Source: an uncultured Ancrocorticia sp.
GTDB lineage: Bacteria; Actinomycetota; Actinomycetes; Actinomycetales; Actinomycetaceae
Reading direction: 5' to 3'
DNA length: 6,183 nt
NCBI GenBank assembly: GCA_905373325.1
Contig: CAJPTB010000126.1
Coordinates: forward strand, 1 to 6,183
In this document: positions 1-6,172 of the stretch, one piece after another
Layout: each line of letters begins with the position of its first letter
Numbering within the stretch: the stretch's first letter is position 1
The notes under the pieces: generated by a model
Told to the model about the DNA's origin: nothing
Seen by the model: the letters and a program-made list of their open reading frames with translations, nothing else
Database searches by the model: none
Position numbers and translations under genes: made by a program

Positions 1-108
1 GGATACCCGAGCCCCGGCGGATATTCCGGCCCGGGCGAGGGATTCCCGGGCGGCGGAAACTACTCCGGCCCCGGCGGCGGATACCCCGGCCCCGGCGGGC
101 ACGCCGGG
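1..108 (+). repeat. Degenerate Gly/Pro/Tyr-coding repeat inside the partial gene
   Basis: The DNA repeats variants of a block like TACCCCGGCCCCGGCGG: at 4-21, 28-42, 61-78 and 82-99. It encodes G-Y-P-x-P-G-G and Y-S-G-P-G type units of 6 to 9 residues. The units are imperfect in length and sequence, as expected of a low-complexity coding repeat that changes by slippage. The array may extend upstream of the window. Confidence 0.6.
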
Positions 109-447
109 TTGGACAGCGGCCAGCAGTACCAAGGCCACTATTCAGGCGAATCTTTCTCAGGGCCGCTGTCGGCGCAATCGGCAGGCCAAGCGGAAGCGGG
201 GAACGCCTTGCAAGCTTCGGCTGCCGCGAGCCGGACGCCCTCGGTCGCCGGAAGCCCGGCGCCCTCGCTTCCCCCGAGTGAAAGTGCGCCGGCCACGGCG
301 ACTCCAAGCACTCAGACCCCGCCCCTGCCGAGCACTCACAGCGCTGAAACGACGCCACTGTCGCTCTCTCCCTCAGATTCCCCCTCGCCAGACGCGCGGG
401 ATGGACTTACAGTCCCCCTGAGCGTCCCGCCGACCAAGATTCTCTAG
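1..447 (+). CDS. C-terminal part of an unrecognised protein with Gly/Pro/Tyr repeats and a Ser/Thr/Pro-rich tail (5' end outside window)
   Basis: The reading frame is open from base 1 and ends at TAG 445-447, giving 148 visible residues; the gene starts upstream of the window. A TTG at 109 could be read as a start, but the frame is open and compositionally continuous before it, so I treat the gene as truncated by the window edge. Residues 1-36 are a degenerate repeat of Gly, Pro, Tyr and Ser (units such as GYPSPGG, YSGPG, GYPGPGG). Residues from about 60 on are rich in Ala, Ser, Thr and Pro with almost no hydrophobic stretch. This part looks disordered; no domain, membrane segment or sorting motif is visible. 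Such tails occur on actinobacterial membrane or envelope proteins, but the folded part is missing, so no function is assigned. The gene converges on purA, with a stem-loop between them. Confidence 0.7.
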   Translation, partial: GYPSPGGYSGPGEGFPGGGNYSGPGGGYPGPGGHAGLDSGQQYQGHYSGESFSGPLSAQSAGQAEAGNALQASAAASRTPSVAGSPAPSLPPSESAPATATPSTQTPPLPSTHSAETTPLSLSPSDSPSPDARDGLTVPLSVPPTKIL

Positions 448-474
448 GCCCGGCTCTCTCTAGACCCCGACTCG

Positions 475-508
475 AAGGGGCGTTCACCTGATCGGGTGAA
501 CGCCCCTT
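475..508. terminator. Stem-loop between convergent genes, likely bidirectional terminator
   Basis: AAGGGGCGTTCACC (475-488) pairs perfectly with GGTGAACGCCCCTT (495-508): a 14-bp GC-rich stem with a 6-base loop. It starts 27 bases after the stop of the upstream plus-strand gene and 60 bases beyond the stop of purA on the minus strand, so it can end both transcripts. T-runs are short on both sides (TTTC on plus, TTCG on minus), which is common in high-GC bacteria. Confidence 0.85.
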
Positions 509-568
509 TCGTCGTCATGCCTCCTTGACGGCCCTCCCAGCGGCCCCTTGAAGCCCTGCAAAAGCCCT

Positions 569-1837
569 CTACGAAAGCAGGCTTCGGCGAACGATCGTCT
601 GGTCGCGGCCGGGACCCACTCCGATGAGTGAGATCGGGCAGCCCGACAGACCCTCGAGGGCCGAAACATAGTCTTGGGCTTCGGCAGGCAGGTCTCGAAA
701 ACCGCGGCAGGAGGAGACGTCCTCATCCCATCCGGGAAACATCTCGTAGACCGGCTTGGCTCGCGCAAATTCGGCTTGAGTGACGGGGACGTCCTCGACG
801 CGCACGCCGTCGATCTCGTAGGCCACGCATACGGGGATCTCCGCGAAACCGCCCAAAACGTCGAGCTTTGTCAAGACCAGATCCGTCAGCCCGTTGACTC
901 TGGTCGCGTAACGGGCCACCGGAACGTCGAACCATCCGCAACGGCGCGGGCGCCCCGTCGTCGTCCCGAATTCGCCGCCGCCAAGCCGAAGCCGCTCCCC
1001 CGCCTCGTCGAGGAGCTCCGTCGGGAAAGGGCCCTCGCCCACGCGGGTGACATACGCCTTGGCGATCCCCACAACACGGTCGATGCGCGCGGGCCCCACG
1101 CCCGTCCCCGTGCAGGCCCCGCCGGCCGTCGCGTTCGACGACGTCACGAACGGGTAGGTGCCGTGGTCGATGTCGAGCATCGTCGATTGCCCGCCCTCGA
1201 AGACCACCGTCTCTCCGGCGTCGAGGGCGGCATTGACCTCGCGTCCGACGTCGCCGACCATCGGGCGCAGCCGTTCGGCGTAGCCGGAAAGCTCGGCGAC
1301 GACGGCTTCGACGTCGATCTCCTCACCCGCGCTTTCCAGCAGGGCCCGCTTCTGTTCGACGGCGGCGCCCACGCGCTCGCGCAAAAGCTCGCGGTCGAAA
1401 ACGTCTTGGATGCGAATGCCCAAACGCGACGCCTTGTCTGCATAAGCCGGGCCGATCCCCCTCCCCGTCGTGCCTATCTTGCGCGGCCCCAGACTTCGCT
1501 CGCTGAGCGCGTCGAGGACCTTGCAAAAAGGGGTGATGACGTGCGCATTGGCTGAAATCCGCAGCTTGGCGACGTCGATTCCCCGCGATTCAAGCTCCGC
1601 GATCTCCTGGAAGAGAACGCCGAGGTCCACAACCACCCCGTTGCCGATGACGGGAACGCATCCGGGCGAAAGAATCCCCGAGGGAAGCAGATGCAGCGCG
1701 AACTTCTCCCCATCGACCACCACCGTGTTGCCCCCGTTGAACTTGACGACGCACCGCGCCGCCGTTCCGAGCTGATCGGTTGCCTTCCCTTTGCCCTCGT
1801 CGCCCCATTGCGCTCCGAGAATGACGATTGCGGGCAT
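569..1837 (-). CDS. purA: Adenylosuccinate synthetase, with a 4-residue deletion at the catalytic histidine
   Basis: PurA is a cytosolic homodimer that joins IMP and aspartate using GTP to form adenylosuccinate, the first step from IMP to AMP. The 422 residues cover the whole family; members usually have about 428-432. Visible motifs are the P-loop-like [11 protein letters not shown] with catalytic Asp13, [11 protein letters not shown] near residue 120, [16 protein letters not shown] (Gln of the IMP site), [12 protein letters not shown] (Arg residues for IMP and aspartate), TKLDVL (guanine recognition) and GVGPGRDQT near the C terminus. The start ATG (1837-1835) follows GGAGGA (1846-1841). 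The oddity is residues 35-38, G-G-N-T, where the family has G-G-N/H-N-A-G-H-T: the residues equivalent to E. coli Asn38-Ala39-Gly40-His41 are absent, and His41 is the general acid. The frame is otherwise intact. The gene stands alone, convergent with the upstream gene and divergent from glgP. The family call is certain; full activity is doubtful. Confidence 0.96.
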   Translation of the reverse strand: MPAIVILGAQWGDEGKGKATDQLGTAARCVVKFNGGNTVVVDGEKFALHLLPSGILSPGCVPVIGNGVVVDLGVLFQEIAELESRGIDVAKLRISANAHVITPFCKVLDALSERSLGPRKIGTTGRGIGPAYADKASRLGIRIQDVFDRELLRERVGAAVEQKRALLESAGEEIDVEAVVAELSGYAERLRPMVGDVGREVNAALDAGETVVFEGGQSTMLDIDHGTYPFVTSSNATAGGACTGTGVGPARIDRVVGIAKAYVTRVGEGPFPTELLDEAGERLRLGGGEFGTTTGRPRRCGWFDVPVARYATRVNGLTDLVLTKLDVLGGFAEIPVCVAYEIDGVRVEDVPVTQAEFARAKPVYEMFPGWDEDVSSCRGFRDLPAEAQDYVSALEGLSGCPISLIGVGPGRDQTIVRRSLLS

Positions 1838-1840
1838 ACT

Positions 1841-1846
1841 TCCTCC
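1841..1846 (-). promoter_or_regulatory. Ribosome binding site of purA
   Basis: On the minus strand the sequence reads GGAGGA, three bases before the ATG at 1837. It supports this start, which also gives the expected family N terminus [15 protein letters not shown]. Confidence 0.8.
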
Positions 1847-2088
1847 GTTTGCCTCAAACCATGTAAAGGGATACCCGCTTTACGTCCCAAGCATAGGCAA
1901 TGACCGCCCGCCGTGCACGGTCCGCCCCGGCGCGATCGTCGCATTTGCCACAAAAGTGGGCGAGCATTTTCCGTCCGGCACCCTGTAGTCTTGATGTGAC
2001 GTGCATGACGCAACGACGCCTGCCCGGTGTCACCGCCATTGCCCGGCGCCAGCCATCGGCCGGAGTTCACAGCGTCCTTTAAGTTCGC

Positions 2089-2094
2089 AAGGAG
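2089..2094 (+). promoter_or_regulatory. Ribosome binding site that sets the glgP start
   Basis: AAGGAG lies four bases before ATG 2099-2101. The frame is open back to a GTG at 2027, but that codon has no good ribosome binding site and the 24 residues it would add are not family-like, so the ATG at 2099 is preferred. Confidence 0.8.
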
Positions 2095-2098
2095 AATC

Positions 2099-4465
2099 AT
2101 GTCGACCGATCTGACGCAGCCATTGGCCGCATTCGTCCGCGCCGCCTCCGGCAAAACCACCCGAAACTCGACCGAGATGGAGTTCTGGACGGGCCTTTCG
2201 AGCCTCGTCGTCGAACGCATCGCCGACGCCTGGCACGCAACTTACCGCGCCTACGAGCCCGGCCGGCAAGCAGCCTACTTTTCCGCGGAGTTCCTCGAAG
2301 GCCGCGCACTGCTCAACAACCTCGTCAATTTGGGCATGCTCGACGACGCCCGCGCCGCCCTCGAAGCCCACGGCCAGAGCCTCAGCGACATCCTCGAGGC
2401 CGAATCCGACGCAGCCCTGGGCAACGGAGGTCTGGGCCGCCTGGCCGCATGTTTCCTGGATTCCTGCGCGACGATGGACCTCCCGGTGACGGGCTACGGA
2501 ATCCTCTACCGCTACGGGCTCTTCAAGCAGACAATCGACGACGGCTTCCAGAACGAGCATCCCGACCCCTGGATGGAGGAGGGCTACCCCTTCGTCATCC
2601 GCCACGAAGAAGCCTCCAAATACGTCCATTTCGCTGACATGCATGTGCGCGCGGTGCCCTACGACATGCCGATCACCGGCTACGGGACGAAGAACGTCAA
2701 CACGCTTCGCCTGTGGAAGTCCGAGCCCATCGAGGAATTCGACTACGACGCCTTCAACTCCCAGCGTTTCACCGACGCGATCATCGAGCGCGAGCGCGTG
2801 GCCGACCTGTGCCGCGTCCTTTACCCGAACGACACGACCTACGAGGGCAAGGTCCTGCGCGTGCGCCAGCAGTACTTCTTCGTTTCGGCGTCGTTGCAGA
2901 CGATGATCGACACCTACATCCGAAACCACGGAGAGGACCTGCGCGACTTCGGCAAGTACAACTCGATCCAGCTCAACGACACGCATCCGGTGCTGGCCAT
3001 TCCCGAACTCATGCGCCTGCTGCTGGACGAGCACGGCATGTCGTGGGAAGACGCATGGAAAGTCGTGCAAAGCACCTTCGCCTACACCAACCACACGGTT
3101 CTCGCCGAGGCCCTGGAAACGTGGGAGACCTCGATTTTCCAGCAAATCTTCCCGCGCATCATGGAGATCGTCGCCGAAATCGACCGCCGGTTCCGCATCG
3201 AGCTCGCCGACAAAGGCTGCGACCAGGGGAAGATCGACTACATGGCGCCGCTCTCCGGAGGGCGCGTGCACATGGCGTGGATCGCCTGTTATGCGTCGTA
3301 TTCGATCAACGGCGTCGCGGCAATCCACACCGACATCCTCAAGCGCGACACCCTCCACGACTGGCACGACATCTGGCCCGAGAAGTTCAACAACAAGACG
3401 AACGGCGTGACGCAACGCCGCTGGCTCAACGCCTGCAACCCGGGCTTGGCCGCGCTGCTGACCGAGAAGCTCGGCTCCGACGCCTGGGTTCGCGACCTCT
3501 CAAAGCTTCTCGACCTCGAGGCCAAGGGCGACGACGCGCTGTATGAGCGCCTCAACGAGATCAAGCGCGAGAACAAGGTGCGTTTCGCCGAATGGCTGGA
3601 AAAGCGCCAGGGCGACTCGATTCCGATCGACGCCGTCTACGACGTGCAGATCAAGCGGCTGCATGAGTACAAGCGCCAGCTTCTCAACGCCATGTACATC
3701 CTCGATCTGTACTACCGGATGAAGGCCGACCCCGGCATGGACGTCGTCCCGCGGGTCTTCATTTTCGGCGCCAAGGCCGCCCCCGGATACAAGCGGGCGA
3801 AGGCCATTATCAAGTTCATCAACGAAGTCGGCCGCGTCGTCAACAACGACCCCGACACGAAGGACCTCATCCGCGTGGTTTTCGTCGAGAACTACAACGT
3901 GACGCCCGCCGAGTACATCATCCCCGCAGCCGACGTCTCCGAGCAGATCTCGATGGCAGGAAAAGAGGCCTCGGGAACGTCGAACATGAAGTTCATGATG
4001 AACGGCGCCCTCACGCTCGGCACGCTCGACGGCGCCAACGTGGAAATCGCCGATGCCGTCGGCGAGGACAACGCCTACATCTTCGGAGCCCGCGAAGAGG
4101 AGCTCCCCGAGCTTCGCCGCAACTACGACCCCCGCCACCACTACGAGACGGTCCCGGGACTCAAGCGCGTCATGGACGCCTTCGTCGACGGCACCCTTGA
4201 CGATGGAGGATCCGGCGACTTCCACGATCTGCGGGCCTCGCTGATCGACGGCTCGTCGTGGGACAAACCCGACACCTACTATCTGCTGGGCGACTTTGCG
4301 TCCTATCGCGAAGCCCGCGACGGCATGGCCGAGGACTATCGCGACCGCAAGGAGTGGGCGCGCAAGTGCTGGGTCAACATCTGCCGTTCGGGCATTTTCA
4401 GCTCCGACAGGACGATCGGCGACTACGCCCGCGACGTCTGGAAGATCGAACCGAAGTCCATCTGA
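2099..4465 (+). CDS. glgP: Glycogen/maltodextrin phosphorylase (GT35, PLP-dependent)
   Basis: This enzyme uses phosphate to release glucose-1-phosphate from the non-reducing ends of alpha-1,4-glucans in the cytosol. At 788 residues from ATG 2099 it matches the usual bacterial length of about 800. Visible motifs are YFSAEFLEGR near residue 60, the glycine-rich GNGGLGRLAAC at 108-118, FNNKTNGVTQRRWL in the middle, and DVQIKRLHEYKRQ at 515-527. In the last, Lys519, Arg520 and Lys525 match muscle Lys568, Arg569 and Lys574 of the phosphate site. EASGTSNMKFMMNG carries the lysine (Lys631) expected to form the Schiff base with pyridoxal phosphate. There is no extended N-terminal regulatory region of the kind seen in eukaryotic enzymes. 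Whether glycogen or shorter maltodextrins are preferred (GlgP or MalP) cannot be read from sequence. It is divergent from purA and upstream of a sugar-binding lipoprotein gene, but a hairpin and a promoter candidate separate the two. No broken motif was seen. Confidence 0.96.
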   Translation: MSTDLTQPLAAFVRAASGKTTRNSTEMEFWTGLSSLVVERIADAWHATYRAYEPGRQAAYFSAEFLEGRALLNNLVNLGMLDDARAALEAHGQSLSDILEAESDAALGNGGLGRLAACFLDSCATMDLPVTGYGILYRYGLFKQTIDDGFQNEHPDPWMEEGYPFVIRHEEASKYVHFADMHVRAVPYDMPITGYGTKNVNTLRLWKSEPIEEFDYDAFNSQRFTDAIIERERVADLCRVLYPNDTTYEGKVLRVRQQYFFVSASLQTMIDTYIRNHGEDLRDFGKYNSIQLNDTHPVLAIPELMRLLLDEHGMSWEDAWKVVQSTFAYTNHTVLAEALETWETSIFQQIFPRIMEIVAEIDRRFRIELADKGCDQGKIDYMAPLSGGRVHMAWIACYASYSINGVAAIHTDILKRDTLHDWHDIWPEKFNNKTNGVTQRRWLNACNPGLAALLTEKLGSDAWVRDLSKLLDLEAKGDDALYERLNEIKRENKVRFAEWLEKRQGDSIPIDAVYDVQIKRLHEYKRQLLNAMYILDLYYRMKADPGMDVVPRVFIFGAKAAPGYKRAKAIIKFINEVGRVVNNDPDTKDLIRVVFVENYNVTPAEYIIPAADVSEQISMAGKEASGTSNMKFMMNGALTLGTLDGANVEIADAVGEDNAYIFGAREEELPELRRNYDPRHHYETVPGLKRVMDAFVDGTLDDGGSGDFHDLRASLIDGSSWDKPDTYYLLGDFASYREARDGMAEDYRDRKEWARKCWVNICRSGIFSSDRTIGDYARDVWKIEPKSI

Positions 4466-4491
4466 GCGTTCTCGAACCGGAGTCCGTCTGA
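4446..4491 (+). repeat. Imperfect direct repeat of the last glgP codons
   Basis: TCGAACCGAAGTCCATCTGA (4446-4465, ending in the glgP stop) recurs as TCGAACCGGAGTCCGTCTGA (4472-4491). They match at 18 of 20 bases and are 26 bases apart, so the second copy is out of frame with glgP. Both differences are A to G. The second copy has no evident function and is most simply a small local duplication. Confidence 0.75.
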
Positions 4492-4569
4492 CCCTTCCGG
4501 AATCGAGCAGCCTGCTGCCCAGAACGTCTCGGATTAGCCGGACGACGCCGGCGGTGCCTTTTCTGACGC

Positions 4570-4622
4570 GTACGTGATCTCATGATGAGCACTGGAGGCG
4601 ACTCATGAGATCACGTACTTTT
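4570..4622 (+). terminator. Perfect 16-bp inverted repeat plus TTTT, probable glgP terminator
   Basis: GTACGTGATCTCATGA (4570-4585) and TCATGAGATCACGTAC (4603-4618) are exact reverse complements, separated by 17 bases and followed directly by TTTT (4619-4622). It lies about 105 bases after the glgP stop and well before the next promoter candidate, which fits a rho-independent terminator. Unusual points are the low GC of the stem for this genome, the long loop, and a GGAGG (4594-4598) in the loop six bases before an ATG (4605) in the right arm. It could instead be an operator or an element that controls translation. Confidence 0.6.
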
Positions 4623-4716
4623 CGCCGTCTCTGCTGCGTCTTGCGCGATCTTGCGAATCTTTTCCGCACCTTTTCGCCAAAAGGAGACCTCCGTTTCTGT
4701 AACGTTTGTGCAACAG

Positions 4717-4745
4717 TTTTCATAACCGCCTCCACTTGTGATAGA
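4717..4745 (+). promoter_or_regulatory. Promoter candidate for the solute-binding protein gene
   Basis: TTTTCA (4717-4722) as -35 and GATAGA (4740-4745) as -10 are 17 bases apart, with TG at 4737-4738 forming an extended -10. The predicted start of transcription is near 4752, giving a leader of about 77 bases. An AACGTT palindrome (4701-4706), the core of many LacI-family operators, lies 10 bases upstream of the -35 box, but its flanks are not symmetric. The site is AT-richer than its surroundings. Confidence 0.45.
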
Positions 4746-4755
4746 AAATGGGTAC

Positions 4756-4806
4756 GCTCGGCTCTCACCGAGCAACGCACACCCCGACGGCGGGACTGTC
4801 TCGCCG
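4756..4806 (+). other. Two consecutive stem-loops in the leader of the solute-binding protein gene
   Basis: GCTCGG (4756-4761) pairs with CCGAGC (4768-4773) around a 6-base loop. CGGCGGGA (4788-4795) pairs with TCTCGCCG (4799-4806), with one G-T pair and a 3-base loop. The second ends about 9 bases before the ribosome binding site. They may protect the 5' end of the mRNA or tune translation; neither has a T-run, so they are not terminators. No riboswitch class is recognised. Confidence 0.4.
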
Positions 4807-4814
4807 GTTTGTCC

Positions 4815-4823
4815 AAAGGAGGG
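4815..4823 (+). promoter_or_regulatory. Ribosome binding site that sets the lipoprotein start
   Basis: AAAGGAGGG lies five bases before ATG 4829-4831. The frame stays open back to an ATG at 4748, but starting there would place 27 charged residues before the lipoprotein signal peptide and uses no ribosome binding site. Confidence 0.85.
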
Positions 4824-4828
4824 CATTC

Positions 4829-6172
4829 ATGCGTCGCACCACAAGCATCGTGGCCGCCGTGGCGGCGGCTGCGGTTTCTCTCGGAGGCCTAGCGGCCTGC
4901 TCGAGCAGCTCTGACAAGAAAGACGACGGCAAAGCCTCCGTCTACTACCTCAACTTCAAACCCGAAGCCGAGAAGGCCTGGAAGAAAGTCGCGGCAGAAT
5001 ACAAGAAGAAGACGGGCGTCGAGGTCAAGATCCGCACCGCGGCGGCCGGAAACTACGAGCAGACGCTCAAGACAGAAATCAACAAGTCTGACGCACCGAC
5101 CCTCTTCAACGTCAACGGCCCCATTGGCCTGAAGAACTGGGAGAAGTACGCCTCGGATCTGAGCGACGAGAAATTCACCAAGGATCTGACAAAGAAAGAT
5201 TTGGCGCTCAAGGGCGAAGACGGCAAGATCTACGGCGTCCCCTTCACCACCGAGGGCTATGGAATCGTCTACAACGACGCCATCATGAAGAAGTACTTCG
5301 CCCTGCCGGACGCCAAGGCGAAGTCGGTCGACGAGATCAAGGGCTTCGACAAGCTCAAGGAAGTCGCCGAGGACATCCAAGCCAAGAAGGACCAGCTCGG
5401 CATCAAGGGCGCATTCGCTTCGACGTCGCTCGCTTCCGGGGAAGACTGGCGCTGGCATACCCACCTGGCCAACTACCCCCTCCATTACGAGTTGAAGGAC
5501 GCCAAAGCCAAGGACGCCGACACCCTTAAGGGGACCTACCTCGACAACTACAAGAAGATCTTCGACCTGTACCTGAAGAACTCGACGGTTTCGCCTTCGG
5601 AGGCGAGCAACAAGTCCGTTTCCGACTCGATGTCCGAGTTCGCCCGCGGCCAGGCCGCCATGGTCCAGAACGGCAACTGGGCCTGGGAGCAGATCAAGGG
5701 CGACAAGGGCAACGTCGTCAAGCCTGAGGACGTTCATTTCCTTCCGATCTACACGGGAGTCAAAGGCGAGGAAAAGAACGGCATCGCGATCGGAACGGAG
5801 AACTACCTCGCCCTCAACAACAAGGCCTCCGAATCCGACAAGAAGGCTTCGATCGACTTCGTCAATTGGCTCTACACCTCCAAGGAAGGCGCCAAGCTGG
5901 TCTCCGAGGACCTCGGCTTCATCGCGCCTTTTAAGGCATTCGCCTCCCAGAGCCCATCCGATCCGCTCGGCAAAGAAGTGGTCAAGTACATCAACAACAA
6001 GGACCTGGATCCCGTGACCTGGGACTTCACGGTCTTCCCCTCGGAAGACTACAAGAAGCAGCTCGGCTCGCACCTCCAGCAGTACGCAGCCGGCAAGGAA
6101 GAGTGGTCCGACGTCGCCAAGTACTTCACTTCCGAGTGGAAGAAGGGCAAGGAACAGAACAAGGACAGCTAG
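4829..6172 (+). CDS. Sugar ABC-transporter solute-binding lipoprotein (family 1, MalE-like)
   Basis: The product is 447 residues, a lipid-anchored protein outside the membrane that captures a sugar and delivers it to an ABC importer. Residues 1-24 form a type II signal peptide: MRRTTS, an Ala/Val-rich core, then the lipobox LAAC with Cys24 as lipidation site, followed by a Ser/Asp/Lys linker. The mature part has the family 1 fold signatures: a first strand and helix at about 37-60, TLFNVNGPIG near 91-100, YGVPFTTEGYGIVYND with the hinge-near strands, GEDWRWHTHLAN from about 204, and the aromatic MVQNGNWAWEQ at 278-288, which typically stacks on sugar rings. Closely similar proteins are remembered from Firmicutes and bifidobacteria next to oligosaccharide permeases. 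The substrate cannot be named. The surface is very rich in Lys, coded mostly by AAG. The gene ends 11 bases before the window edge; permease genes are expected next but not seen. Confidence 0.94.
   Translation: MRRTTSIVAAVAAAAVSLGGLAACSSSSDKKDDGKASVYYLNFKPEAEKAWKKVAAEYKKKTGVEVKIRTAAAGNYEQTLKTEINKSDAPTLFNVNGPIGLKNWEKYASDLSDEKFTKDLTKKDLALKGEDGKIYGVPFTTEGYGIVYNDAIMKKYFALPDAKAKSVDEIKGFDKLKEVAEDIQAKKDQLGIKGAFASTSLASGEDWRWHTHLANYPLHYELKDAKAKDADTLKGTYLDNYKKIFDLYLKNSTVSPSEASNKSVSDSMSEFARGQAAMVQNGNWAWEQIKGDKGNVVKPEDVHFLPIYTGVKGEEKNGIAIGTENYLALNNKASESDKKASIDFVNWLYTSKEGAKLVSEDLGFIAPFKAFASQSPSDPLGKEVVKYINNKDLDPVTWDFTVFPSEDYKKQLGSHLQQYAAGKEEWSDVAKYFTSEWKKGKEQNKDS

Larger units (their letters stand above)
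1838..2098. promoter_or_regulatory. Divergent intergenic region between purA and glgP, with weak promoter candidates
   Basis: Both genes must be driven from these 261 bases unless transcribed from further away. For glgP a possible -10 is TAGTCT at 1986-1991, a form often seen in actinobacteria, with no clear -35 box; it would leave a leader of about 100 bases. For purA a possible minus-strand -10 is TATGCT (1895-1890), also without a good -35. Small symmetric sites are GTAAAG-N9-CTTTAC (1863-1883) in the purA leader and CCAC-AAAA-GTGG (1948-1959) near the middle. I recognise no named operator and no riboswitch. There is no convincing coding sequence. Confidence 0.35.
4466..4828 (+). other. 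363-base gap between glgP and the solute-binding protein gene
   Basis: In order this gap holds a second copy of the glgP 3' end (to 4491), a small hairpin GCCGG-N6-CCGGC at 4537-4552, a perfect 16-bp inverted repeat at 4570-4618, a T-rich stretch, a promoter candidate at 4717-4745, and a leader with two stem-loops up to the ribosome binding site. A plus-strand reading frame (4605-4892) with a good ribosome binding site crosses it, but I do not annotate it as a gene because its composition is not protein-like and it overlaps the next gene by 64 bases. Confidence 0.7.

Noticed and set aside
1050..1200. PurA variants E-G-G-Q-S-T and T-T-G-R-P-R-R as possible active-site damage
   Set aside because: As remembered, bifidobacterial and coriobacterial PurA proteins have E-G-G-Q-A-T and [10 protein letters not shown], so these are normal lineage variants.
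674..1555. Long plus-strand open frame of 293 codons opposite purA
   Set aside because: It is antisense to a clear purA, rich in Arg, Ala and Pro as expected from GC-rich complementary frames, and has no ribosome binding site or recognisable motif.
2027..2098. 24-residue N-terminal extension of glgP from GTG 2027
   Set aside because: No good ribosome binding site precedes the GTG, while ATG 2099 has AAGGAG at suitable spacing and gives a normal family length.
2030..3415. Minus-strand open frame of 461 codons opposite glgP
   Set aside because: It is the complementary frame of a fully recognisable phosphorylase; its composition (Val, Gly, Asp, His-rich) is a strand shadow.
4537..4552. GCCGG-N6-CCGGC hairpin as the glgP terminator
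   Set aside because: The stem is only 5 bp and the T-run begins several bases later; the perfect 16-bp repeat downstream is a much better candidate.
4570..4618. Inverted repeat as the ends of a mobile element or MITE
   Set aside because: Only 17 bases lie between the arms, no target-site duplication flanks them, and no transposase is nearby.
4889..6073. Minus-strand open frame of 394 codons opposite the lipoprotein gene
   Set aside because: It mirrors the Lys/Asp-rich lipoprotein as Leu/Val-rich sequence and has no independent support.
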